Shown here in pieces: positions 44,364 to 52,053 of a stretch of 56,660 nt of DNA. Positions within the stretch are counted from its first letter, which is position 1, and each line of letters opens with the position of its first letter. Origin of the DNA: Gemmatimonadaceae bacterium. Lineage in GTDB: Bacteria; Gemmatimonadota; Gemmatimonadetes; Gemmatimonadales; Gemmatimonadaceae. The stretch lies in contig JAHBVS010000005.1 of assembly GCA_019637445.1 (NCBI GenBank), positions 1 to 56,660 of the forward strand, written 5' to 3'. The notes under the pieces are model-generated. The model ran no database searches, was not told where the DNA came from, and saw only the letters and a program-made list of their open reading frames with translations. The position numbers and the translations under genes are program-made.

Positions 44364-44455
44364 CGGCCAAATGTAAGCTTCGGTGGCGGCCATATGCAAT
44401 CTAGATTAGCGGCCGATTGCAATGTTAGATGGCGGCCATATGAAAAGCACCTCGA
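44364..44455. repeat. Four 23-bp direct repeats upstream of the DUF4143 ATPase
   Basis: CGGCC recurs at 44364, 44387, 44410 and 44433, exactly 23 bp apart. The units share CGGCC(A/G)(A/T)(A/T)TGNAA and, in the two central copies, a TTAGAT/TAGATTA tail. The array starts 3 bp before the ATG of the ATPase gene and ends 40 bp from the SNF2 gene. The repeat length equals the period, so there are no spacers. Iteron-like binding sites or an autoregulatory operator are likely. Confidence 0.8.
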
Positions 44456-44494
44456 CTCGGAAGCCCGGCGCCTCCGGGCGCTGCGGAGTCACCG

Positions 44495-47386
44495 TCACAC
44501 CACCGTCCATCGGACCGAGAACAGCGTCTCGGTCTCGGCGCGCTGCGCCAACCGACGCTCCAATTCGTCAATCAACCGGTCGCGCTTTTCGAACACTTCG
44601 TCCTCGGCGGCGAAGATCTCCTGCCGCTGCTTGCGCTGCTGGCGTTCCAGCTTCTGGATGCGCTCCTGGACGGCGTGCTGCTCGGCCAAGGTCACCGCCT
44701 GCCGCGCTTCGCGACGCAGCGCCTTGATCTGCTCCTTGGTGTCGTGCAGCGCCTTCTCGGCCGAATGCACCAGGTCCTCGGCCCAGCGTTCCAGCTTCTC
44801 GCGCGCCGCCTGAAAGTGCGCGTTATTCTGCTCCAGCGAGCGACTGACCGTGGCCTGCGCGTGACGCTCCGCTTCGCGCGCCAGTTGGCCCTGCGCTGCG
44901 GACGGCAGCACGTGCGGTGCGGCCGTGCCGCCCAGTCCGAACAGCTTCTCCATTGTCTCCTGATCGAGGGCGACGCCCGCATCGTCGAAGCCGGAGAAGA
45001 GCAGATACTCCTCGCGTTCGTAGGAGTCCACGGCGAGGCGCGTGAGCGTGAGGTAGCCGGAACGCCCGCGCAGGGATTCAGCCGCAGCGATGCGTGTCGG
45101 GTGAGCCGAGCTGTCGAAGGTGAGGTGTGCGCTCGGTGTGAGTAGCCCCTTGGCGCTCTCGATTACGTGTTCGCCCAGCGGGTGCGAGAGTCGGTAGAGG
45201 AAGCGGCTCGCCTCCTCGCCGCTGGCGTCGCCATCGCTGGCGCGCGGGTGTGTCTTGGAGATCAGGTGGTAGCGACCCGTGGCGATGTGGTCGTCTGGGG
45301 CGCGGTACAGGTCGAAGGCCAAGGCCGCATCGTCAAAGCTGGCGGCCTCGTGCAGCATCCAGCGGGTGAGCGCCCAGAAGCGCTGGCCCACGCGATCTAG
45401 CTGTGCCTGCGCGTCCGCTAGTTGCACGCGCAGCCGTTGGTGAACGTCCTCGTCGAAGTGTTCGAGCAAGGCGCGGCGGGTGTCGTCGAGGCGCGCGCGG
45501 ATCTGTTCGTCTAGCTCATCCTGAAGCGCCTTGAACGCCGCGTCAATCTCAGCCGGCGTGCGGCACTCTTGGTAGATGGCCAGAATGCGCTGCTCAAAGT
45601 CCACGCCGCTGTCGATGCTGCCGAGAACGTCGTCAGAGGCGCCGAAAACGCCGCTGAAGAGGGAGAACTTCTCCGTCAGCAGCTCGAGTACTCGCTTGTC
45701 GGCAGCATTGCGCTCGTTGAGGAAGTTCACAACCACGACGTCATGCCGCTGGCCGTAGCGATGGCAGCGTCCAATGCGCTGTTCGATGCGCTGCGGATTC
45801 CACGGTAGGTCATAGTTGACCACTAGGGAGCAGAACTGCACGTTGATGCCCTCGGCCGCCGCTTCGGTGGCCAGCAGGATCGTGGCGTGGTCGCGGAAGT
45901 GCTCGACGAGTGCGGTACGGAGCTCCACCGCCTTCGACCCCGAAATCCTCCCGGAATCGCGATTGGCCTCGAGCCATCGCTGGTAAATCGCCGTCGCTTC
46001 GGGCCCACCATTGGTCCCGTTGAACACGACCACCTGGCCCGCATACCCGTGGGTCTCGAGGAACTGCTTGAGGTAGTCCTGCGTGCGCCGTGACTCTGTG
46101 AAGATGAGAGCCCGTCGCGCGGCGCCCGTCTTCGCCATCTCCGCAAGTCCAACGTCGAGCGCGGTGAGGAGTGCCGCAGACTTGCTGTCCTCGCCGATGC
46201 GCCTCGCACGGTCCGCTAGGCGGCGCAGAATCTCTATCTCTTCGCGAAGCTGCTGTCGATTGATGGGCACCGAGGACTCGGTTTCCAAGCCGGCCGCGTC
46301 CTCGTTCGCGAGGATCTCGTCCAGAAGGTCCTCTTCGAGTTCCTCGGACTCGATGAGTCGCTCCGTGAACTCGGGGTCGTTACCGACCCGTTCGTCGCGC
46401 AGCGACTCCAGGCGCTTCCGCAGAGCATCAAGGGTGCCGGCAATCGCCTGTGAGGAAGAGGCCAGCAGCTTGCGCAAGATGAGCGCCGTAAGGTGGCGCT
46501 GACGATGGGGAAGCGCATAGCTGTCCTCACGCTGCAGGAACTCCGAGACAGCTTCGTACAATGCGTGCTCGTCGTCAGTCGGCTGGAAAGGTCGTGTGAG
46601 CGGACGCCTTTCCGTGTAGCGAACGTACTCGGTAACCTGATTCCGCAGAGTGCGCTTGCAGAACGTTGCCAGCCGCGTGCGGAGCGCATCTAGATTGCTG
46701 CCGGCGCTCGCGTAAAGCGACCGGAACGCATTGACGTCGCCGAACAGTGTGTCGTCGATGAGCGTCGACAGGCCGTAGAGCTCGAGAAGCGAGTTCTGCA
46801 GCGGCGTGGCGGTGAGTAAGAGCTTTCGGCAACCCTCCGTCGCCCACCGTATCCCCTGACCCACCTTGTTGCTCGGACGGAAGGCATTCCGGAGCTTGTG
46901 AGCCTCGTCGATGACAACCAGGTCCCATGCCACACCTCGCAGCTCATCCCGAAACGCGTGCGCAAAATGGTATGACATCACTTGGATCGCACCGGATGCG
47001 AACGGGTCGTGGCCGGCCCGGCGCGCTTCGCGAAGCGACTTAGCGTCGAGCACCAGTACCGGCAGTTTGAACTTCTCGCCGAGCTCCAGCGCCCACTGCT
47101 TCCGAATCGCAGCTGGAGCGATCACCAGGAGCCGGCGCTTGCGCTCGGCCCACAGTTGGCAGAGCACAATGCCCGCCTCGACTGTCTTGCCGAGGCCGAC
47201 TTCGTCAGCGAGGATCACGCCCTTCGAGAGGGGGGAGTGCAGGGCGAATAGGGCGGCCTCGATCTGATGCGGATTGAGGTCAACTGCTGCGTCGAACAGC
47301 GCTGAGGAGAGGCGGTCGATGCCTCCGGCGGCCCGCCGAGTCAGGTCGTGGGCGTAATACTTGGCGTGGTGAGCGGAGAGAGACAT
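44495..47386 (-). CDS. SNF2/RapA-like helicase of the defence island
   Basis: This protein of about 963 residues is a superfamily 2 DNA translocase of the SNF2 class. It has GLGKT at 64-68 within ILADEVGLGKTVEAGIVL, DEAH at 160-163 (LVVIDEAHKLRN), LLLTATPLQNS (motif III) and, in the second lobe, LIFTESRRTQDYL, LLATEAAAEGINVQFCSLVV and QRIGRCHRYGQ (motifs V-VI). The C-terminal 250 residues are a charged coiled coil (AVQERIQKLERQQRKQRQEI). Such helicases are encoded next to methyltransferases and Res-like proteins in several restriction clusters. It is separated from the downstream ATPase gene by 133 bp containing the 23-bp repeats. The start is the ATG at 47386 rather than the adjacent TTG. 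Confidence 0.92.
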   Translation of the reverse strand: MSLSAHHAKYYAHDLTRRAAGGIDRLSSALFDAAVDLNPHQIEAALFALHSPLSKGVILADEVGLGKTVEAGIVLCQLWAERKRRLLVIAPAAIRKQWALELGEKFKLPVLVLDAKSLREARRAGHDPFASGAIQVMSYHFAHAFRDELRGVAWDLVVIDEAHKLRNAFRPSNKVGQGIRWATEGCRKLLLTATPLQNSLLELYGLSTLIDDTLFGDVNAFRSLYASAGSNLDALRTRLATFCKRTLRNQVTEYVRYTERRPLTRPFQPTDDEHALYEAVSEFLQREDSYALPHRQRHLTALILRKLLASSSQAIAGTLDALRKRLESLRDERVGNDPEFTERLIESEELEEDLLDEILANEDAAGLETESSVPINRQQLREEIEILRRLADRARRIGEDSKSAALLTALDVGLAEMAKTGAARRALIFTESRRTQDYLKQFLETHGYAGQVVVFNGTNGGPEATAIYQRWLEANRDSGRISGSKAVELRTALVEHFRDHATILLATEAAAEGINVQFCSLVVNYDLPWNPQRIEQRIGRCHRYGQRHDVVVVNFLNERNAADKRVLELLTEKFSLFSGVFGASDDVLGSIDSGVDFEQRILAIYQECRTPAEIDAAFKALQDELDEQIRARLDDTRRALLEHFDEDVHQRLRVQLADAQAQLDRVGQRFWALTRWMLHEAASFDDAALAFDLYRAPDDHIATGRYHLISKTHPRASDGDASGEEASRFLYRLSHPLGEHVIESAKGLLTPSAHLTFDSSAHPTRIAAAESLRGRSGYLTLTRLAVDSYEREEYLLFSGFDDAGVALDQETMEKLFGLGGTAAPHVLPSAAQGQLAREAERHAQATVSRSLEQNNAHFQAAREKLERWAEDLVHSAEKALHDTKEQIKALRREARQAVTLAEQHAVQERIQKLERQQRKQRQEIFAAEDEVFEKRDRLIDELERRLAQRAETETLFSVRWTVV

Positions 47387-47576
47387 CAACTCGTCGTGTG
47401 CGGTGCTCGGCGTTCATCGGTGGCGCGCCGTTGGGCGGCCGGGCGCACGCAGCAGTTGTCTTGAATGCAAATGCAAGCAGAAGTGCCGGGCCGGTAGCAC
47501 TGGCGCATCCCTCCTAGCCTAGGGCGCCAGACGCTCACCCAATCATTCTCGGCGCAACGATTCGCCGCGAGCCTCG

Positions 47577-48230
47577 TTAGGCTGTCCAAAGAGCGGCGGA
47601 AGGCAACAGCACAGCAACAAACGCACGCACGCAAGCTGAGAACTCTGCATTCTTCTCCTGCATCTTCCTTAGCTCGTCGAGCCTAACTGGCGTCAACGGA
47701 TCAGCGTCGTTGGCGGATAGGTCGATCAATGCGCGCGCGCGTGCGAGCACGTCCAGCTTCTGCTGAATCAGAGCGGGGCGGTCATACAAGTGTAACTCGA
47801 GCTTCCGGACCGAGAACTCAGCGCTGGCCGCACCAATCCGCCACGTAACCAGTGGTCCGCAGTGTACGACATCCTCCTCCACCGCGTGGAGATATGGGTC
47901 TATGAACGGCAGCTCGTCGCTGTGGTAGTCAGACTTGCGCCGATTGCACTCAGTGCAGGCGACCGTAAGGTTGTCCCAGACAAACCGCAACTCCTGGAAC
48001 TTGCTTGCAGGCTTCTTGTGCTCCACGTCCCCAGGCGTGTTGTGGCCGATTCTGCTCTCACAGAACACGCACTTCCATCCGGTCTCCTCGCGAAGGGCAG
48101 CGCGCACGTCATCGTGCCGATAGCGCTTGCGCTTCGTTTCGTTCGTCGGGTCTGCAAGGTACTCCTGGAGCCACCTCGCTCCGTTCTCGACTAGCACTGT
48201 CGGCTCGGCACCTTTTTCATGACGCCTCAT
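47577..48230 (-). CDS. HNH endonuclease (PtuB-like) of a Septu-type pair
   Basis: This 217-residue protein has an HNH domain framed by two zinc knuckles: Cys54-x2-Cys57 (WKCVFCESRIG), DVEHKKPASKF with Glu70-His71, WDNLTVACTECNRRKSDYH with Asn87, Cys92 and Cys95. This is the arrangement of PtuB in Septu defence systems. The C-terminal third is helical. It is encoded directly after the ATPase gene with a 4-bp overlap (ATGA), so both proteins are made together. The target is expected to be DNA or RNA of an invader; cleavage chemistry is inferred from the HNH motif. Confidence 0.82.
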   Translation of the reverse strand: MRRHEKGAEPTVLVENGARWLQEYLADPTNETKRKRYRHDDVRAALREETGWKCVFCESRIGHNTPGDVEHKKPASKFQELRFVWDNLTVACTECNRRKSDYHSDELPFIDPYLHAVEEDVVHCGPLVTWRIGAASAEFSVRKLELHLYDRPALIQQKLDVLARARALIDLSANDADPLTPVRLDELRKMQEKNAEFSACVRAFVAVLLPSAALWTA

Positions 48231-49459
48231 GAGAGCGAGCTCTCGCCTCGAAGAGGAGCCTGGACGAGGTAATCTCCGAAAGCCGATTCAAGCCCTTCTT
48301 CGCGCAGTCGCTCACGGAGCTCCGAGATGGCATCCGCGTCAAATGAGCGATCTGCGAACCCGGACAAGAGCTGCTTGATTCGTGCCTCAACCCACAAAGG
48401 CATCACGACGGGAACGTCCAATACATCACGAAGCAAGCGCTGCGGCGAACCCGCCAGATCCGTGTGCTCAAGCCGACGTGACGTGACGCGTTGGTTAGTC
48501 CCGAACAAGAGACCGTAGACTGCTGCAACTGGCGACGATGCCACTACGAACGGGCTGTGTGTTGCAACGACAAACCGGTGGTCAGGAAATGCGTCGAGCA
48601 GTCGCGGCAGAAACTCGCGTTGCATGCTCGGGTGCAGATGATTCTCAGGCTCATCCAACAGCACCGTGCACGTTCGGCCACCGATTGCGTGCATATGAAT
48701 CTGCCAGGCAATGCCAAAGATGGCATTGAGGCCTCCTGACATTGACTCCAGAGGGAAGCGCCCCGTGCGTGTGCGAAGCAGGACCTCTGGAGTATCGATC
48801 TCAATCCGTTCAAAGCCGAGATGCTGTGGGAGAAGCTTGCCGAGGATGCTCTCGAAGCCGCGAAGGATACCCTCGTACTCCTGGTTCGCACTTACTGACG
48901 AGTTGCCCTCTCCAAAGACCGCGAAGCCAATTAATGCCTCCTTCATTGCAACGGATGGGTTTCGTCTAGGCGACTCCCCGTAAGACTGAAAGAGGAAGTT
49001 CTGGTAGGCTTGGAAGTGCTGCTCAGATGTTTTCGGGTCAATCGGAATGTTTTGCAGGCGCGCGTAACCGGGAGGAGGGCGATGCGACGGAATGTGGATG
49101 CCGGCGACGGGCCGCTGATTATCGAGTTGAATATTGGTCTGTGTGGAATCTGCGACCGGAGCGACGATGCGAGCTTGGTGTCCTTCTGAGTATCCAAGGG
49201 TTCCGATGGGCACACCGCTGATTTCCGGCTGCTCTTCGGCATCCCACGCGTCTGAGTATCGCCGACGCTGGCGTTTTGACGTGAGCGGCGACGAGAGGAA
49301 CTGCTGATTCCATCCGAAATGGCGCCCGAGCAAACTCAAAAGCGTCGTCTTACCGCAACCGTTGGGGCCCGTTAGCACCACAAGGCGGTCAGACAGATCT
49401 AGCGCGACGCTTTCGAACTGGCGCCAGCGACTGAGTTTCAGATGTGTGAAGTAGGTCAT
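48227..49459 (-). CDS. ABC-type AAA ATPase (PtuA-like) of a Septu-type pair
   Basis: This 410-residue protein is an ABC/SMC-type ATPase without membrane segments. It has Walker A GPNGCGKTT at 31-39, a signature-like MSGGLNAIFGIAW, Walker B TVLLDEPENHLHP and the H-loop VATHSPFVV. The N-terminus LKLSRWRQFESVALDLSDRL is the OLD/RecF-like first strand. It lacks a TOPRIM domain, so it is closer to PtuA than to OLD nucleases. It opens a two-gene unit with the HNH gene. Septu pairs restrict phages; PtuA is thought to control the nuclease by nucleotide binding. About 220 bp upstream hold no supported gene. Local GC is lower than in the core genes. Confidence 0.82.
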   Translation of the reverse strand: MTYFTHLKLSRWRQFESVALDLSDRLVVLTGPNGCGKTTLLSLLGRHFGWNQQFLSSPLTSKRQRRRYSDAWDAEEQPEISGVPIGTLGYSEGHQARIVAPVADSTQTNIQLDNQRPVAGIHIPSHRPPPGYARLQNIPIDPKTSEQHFQAYQNFLFQSYGESPRRNPSVAMKEALIGFAVFGEGNSSVSANQEYEGILRGFESILGKLLPQHLGFERIEIDTPEVLLRTRTGRFPLESMSGGLNAIFGIAWQIHMHAIGGRTCTVLLDEPENHLHPSMQREFLPRLLDAFPDHRFVVATHSPFVVASSPVAAVYGLLFGTNQRVTSRRLEHTDLAGSPQRLLRDVLDVPVVMPLWVEARIKQLLSGFADRSFDADAISELRERLREEGLESAFGDYLVQAPLRGESSLS

Positions 49460-49679
49460 AGGTCAGTCACGTTGCCATTCCACTGATGAACCAAGCAAAC
49501 GGGCTCTCCACTTGCCGACTTCAAGCAACAGCATGAGGTGTCGCCAATCCATTGGCCTTCGTAACCGCGTCCACGAGACGAGTCGAGTTCTTGGTGAGAA
49601 TTCAGCTCGCGCCCGCCATCCACCTACGTCTGCTGACCACGCAACGGAATGCGGAGTCAACACGACGCGCCCACTGATC

Positions 49680-50222
49680 TCAATACTCCATCACCACGGC
49701 CGCGCCCACACCCCTCATGGCCTCCCGCCAAGGCAAGAACTCGAGAGAGATCAGCACAGAAATCCCAACCACCCCCGCCCCACACCGCATCGCCAACCTT
49801 CGCGTCGCCGCCGCTGTCCCTCCCGTCGCCACCACATCATCCACAATCAACACCAGCGACTTCGAATCCAACGCGTCGGAATGGATCTCCACCACATCCT
49901 CCCCATACTCCAACGCATACCGCTCCGAGATCCGAGCAGAGGGAAGCTTCCCAGCCTTCCGCACCGGCACCAACGCCGCGCCTAGCTCCAAAGCGATAGG
50001 AGCCCCAAACAGAAACCCCCGGCTCTCAATCGCCAGCACGTGCGTGACGCCCTTCCCACGCCAAGGCGCCGCCATCGCCTTCACCACATCCGCGAACAAG
50101 ACAGGATCCAACAAAACAGGCGTGATGTCCTTAAACACCACGCCCGGCTTGGGAAAATCCGGCACATCCCGTATCGCCGCCCTGAGCCGCGCCTCCAGCC
50201 CCACCGAGCCCGCGTCCGTCAT
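49680..50222 (-). CDS. apt: Adenine phosphoribosyltransferase
   Basis: This enzyme of about 180 residues turns adenine and PRPP into AMP in purine salvage and is cytoplasmic. It has the opening IRDVPDFPKPGVVFKDITPV, LAIESRGFLFGAPIA, and the PRPP-binding signature VLIVDDVVATGGTAAATRRL. The length is normal. Three possible starts lie close together; the ATG at 50222 is chosen because GGAGG lies 7 nt before it, whereas it is too close to the ATG at 50228. The + strand here is very poor in G and rich in C, so the gene's third positions favour G and T, unlike most neighbours. A hairpin lies between it and pcm. Confidence 0.95.
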   Translation of the reverse strand: MTDAGSVGLEARLRAAIRDVPDFPKPGVVFKDITPVLLDPVLFADVVKAMAAPWRGKGVTHVLAIESRGFLFGAPIALELGAALVPVRKAGKLPSARISERYALEYGEDVVEIHSDALDSKSLVLIVDDVVATGGTAAATRRLAMRCGAGVVGISVLISLEFLPWREAMRGVGAAVVMEY

Positions 50223-50257
50223 CAACATTCCTCCGCGCCAGGGACCCCGCAACCCAT

Positions 50258-50278
50258 CCTAGGGCACCCTGCCCTAGG
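50258..50278. terminator. Hairpin between pcm and apt
   Basis: CCTAGGGCA at 50258-50266 and TGCCCTAGG at 50270-50278 form a perfect 9-bp stem with a 3-nt loop. It lies just after the stop codon of pcm on the minus strand and before the start of apt. There is no T-tract, so it may weaken read-through or protect the mRNA end rather than terminate fully. Confidence 0.5.
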
Positions 50279-50285
50279 CCCGCAA

Positions 50286-50930
50286 TCAAGACTCGAAGCC
50301 ATGCCGCCCAATCAACGGCACAAACCGCATCGCATCGAGCGTCGTCTCCTCAAACTCCGCGTCTGAAGTCCGCCGCACCCGAACCAACTTCTGCACCTCA
50401 CGGTCCCCAATCGGAATCAGCAGCTGCCCACCCACCGCCAACTGATCCAACAATGGCTGAGGCACAGCAGGCGACGCAGCCCCAACAAGAATCGCGTCAT
50501 AAGGCCCATACTCCGGCCACCCCAGCGTCCCATCCCCCACACGCTGGATCACATGCTCAATCCCGCATCTCCGGAGAGCTTCCCGCGCCAACTCCGCCAA
50601 CGCCGGAATCCGCTCAATCGAGAACACAGCACCAGCAAGCCGCGACAAGAGCGCCGACTGGAACCCAGAGCCAGTGCCAATCTCGAGCACGCGTTCTTTG
50701 CCGGAAAGCCCAAGCAACTCGAGATACTTGGCGTGAACCCAAGGCTGCGAAATCGTCTGCCCCTGCCCGATCGGCAACGGCGAGTCCTCATAGGCGCGAT
50801 GCCGCAGCCCAGTCGGCACAAACTCATGCCGCGGCACCTCATCAAACGCCTTCAGCACCGCCAGGTCTTTGATCCCCTTGCGCTGCAGCTCCTCGATCAA
50901 CCGCCGCCGCGCGCCGCCGTACGCGTGCAC
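50286..50930 (-). CDS. pcm: Protein-L-isoaspartate O-methyltransferase
   Basis: This 214-residue SAM-dependent enzyme methylates isoaspartyl residues in aged proteins so that they can be repaired. The family blocks are present: LAVLKAFDEVPRHEFVPTGL, AYEDSPLPIGQGQTISQPWV, the SAM site VLEIGTGSGFQSALLSRL, and LGWPEYGPYDAILVGAASPA. The GTG at 50930 is taken as start because it overlaps the TAG of surE by 1 bp (TAGTG) and gives the usual length; the longer frame runs through surE in another register. surE-pcm adjacency is common and reflects shared stress-survival roles. Confidence 0.95.
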   Translation of the reverse strand: MHAYGGARRRLIEELQRKGIKDLAVLKAFDEVPRHEFVPTGLRHRAYEDSPLPIGQGQTISQPWVHAKYLELLGLSGKERVLEIGTGSGFQSALLSRLAGAVFSIERIPALAELAREALRRCGIEHVIQRVGDGTLGWPEYGPYDAILVGAASPAVPQPLLDQLAVGGQLLIPIGDREVQKLVRVRRTSDAEFEETTLDAMRFVPLIGRHGFES

Positions 50931-51694
50931 TAGAGCGGACGCCACCACCGCTCCGCATCCTCCAGCCGGTCCTTCGCCGTCAGGTCCAGGTGCAACGGCG
51001 TGATGGAGATGTACCCATCCTTGAGCGCGCGGAAGTCGGAGTCCTCCGACGAGCCAGTCCACGACACCGACCCACCACCGATCCAAAAGATCTCGCGCCC
51101 CCAGGGATCCTTCATCGGTGTCAGCGAGTCGGAAAACACACGACGCCCGAGCCGTGTCAGCCGAATCCCCTTCACGTCCTTCGCGGGGATGGGCGGGATA
51201 TTCACGTTGAGCAGCGTATCAGCAGGAAATGAAGGCAGCTGCGTCAGGTGCGTGAGCACCTTGGTGAGATTGTCCACGTGGTCGAAGAGCAGTGAGTCGT
51301 CCGACCGCAACACCCGCCCGCCAAACGACACGGCAATCGACGGCACGCCCAGCGCCAGCCCTTCCATCGCCGCGGCCACAGTGCCGGAATAGAGAACATC
51401 CTCGCCCATATTGGGCCCGTGGTTGATGCCGCTCAGCACGAAGTCCGGCCGCTCGGGCAGCAAGGCCTCGATGGCCAGCATCACGCAGTCGGTCGGCGTG
51501 CCGTCCACCTGCCAGCGCCGCTCGCCGAGCTGGATGGGCCGCAGCGGATGATGCAGCGTCAGCGAGTGCGACGTCGCCGACTGCTCACGGTCCGGCGCCA
51601 CCACCCACACCTCGCCCAGCGGACTCGCCGCGCGCTCGAGGCACTCCAGCCCGCGCGCCAGGATTCCATCGTCATTACTGCACAGAAGCCGCAT
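50930..51694 (-). CDS. surE: 5'/3'-nucleotidase SurE
   Basis: This 254-residue metal-dependent phosphatase acts on nucleoside 5'- and 3'-monophosphates during stress. The N-terminal metal motif is LLCSNDDGILARGL, followed by VWVVAPDREQSATSHSLTLH, VDGTPTDCVMLAIE, VLSGINHGPNMGEDVLYSGT and AAAMEGLALGVPSIAVS; all are typical of SurE. It starts in the stop codon of the MerR gene (TGATG) and ends in the start codon of pcm (TAGTG), so it is tightly coupled at both ends. Confidence 0.96.
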   Translation of the reverse strand: MRLLCSNDDGILARGLECLERAASPLGEVWVVAPDREQSATSHSLTLHHPLRPIQLGERRWQVDGTPTDCVMLAIEALLPERPDFVLSGINHGPNMGEDVLYSGTVAAAMEGLALGVPSIAVSFGGRVLRSDDSLLFDHVDNLTKVLTHLTQLPSFPADTLLNVNIPPIPAKDVKGIRLTRLGRRVFSDSLTPMKDPWGREIFWIGGGSVSWTGSSEDSDFRALKDGYISITPLHLDLTAKDRLEDAERWWRPL

Positions 51695-52053
51695 CAGTCC
51701 TTGCGCTCCAAGATCTCGAGGATGCCCTGTAGGTCCTTCTCCAACTGGATCACGGTCTCCGCGTCCAGGCCCTGCCGCGCCGCGGGCTTGATGCCCCCGC
51801 CCTTGCGCTGCTCGTCCACCTTCTGCTTCGCGCCCTCGATCGTGTACTTCTCCGTGTAGAGCAGGTGCTTCACCAGCATCACCAGCTCCACCTCGCGGCG
51901 CGTGTACACACGGTTGCCGCTGCGGTTCTTGGCCGGGCTCAGGAACTTGAACTGGCTCTCCCAATACCTCAGCACGTGCGGCTTGAGCTCGGTCATCTCG
52001 CAGACGTCGCCAATGCTGAAGAACTCGCGGACCGGCTCCGCGCCGCCCGCCAT
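51694..52053 (-). CDS. MerR-type transcriptional regulator
   Basis: This regulator of about 119 residues has an N-terminal winged helix of the MerR type: EFFSIGDVCEMTELKPHVLR, YWESQFKFLSPAKNRSGNRV and YTRREVELVMLVKHLLY, ending in a helical tail (VIQLEKDLQGILEILERKD) that should form the dimer coiled coil. It lacks an effector domain with metal-binding cysteines. ATG at 52053 overlaps the gpsA stop by 1 bp (TGATG); a GTG at 52056 is the alternative. Such short MerR proteins are often found between gpsA/der and surE in related bacteria; what they regulate is not known. Confidence 0.85.
   Translation of the reverse strand: MAGGAEPVREFFSIGDVCEMTELKPHVLRYWESQFKFLSPAKNRSGNRVYTRREVELVMLVKHLLYTEKYTIEGAKQKVDEQRKGGGIKPAARQGLDAETVIQLEKDLQGILEILERKD

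Noticed and set aside
44364-44455. CRISPR array
   Set aside because: The 23-bp repeats are contiguous, so there are no spacers, and no cas gene is present.
34850-47386. DISARM or BREX system
   Set aside because: SNF2 helicase and methyltransferase suggested DISARM, but no DUF1998 (DrmB) or phospholipase D gene is present; there is no BrxL, PglZ or BrxC for BREX.
47387-47580. Integron attC site at the HNH stop codon
   Set aside because: GTTAGGC and GTTGGGC occur, but both in the same orientation and about 150 bp apart; the paired inverse core and the inner hairpin sites are missing.
49463-49663. 66-residue minus-strand frame just before the PtuA-like gene
   Set aside because: It would sit in an operon-like position, but it has no recognisable family and no convincing ribosome site; it is kept only as a non-coding leader candidate.
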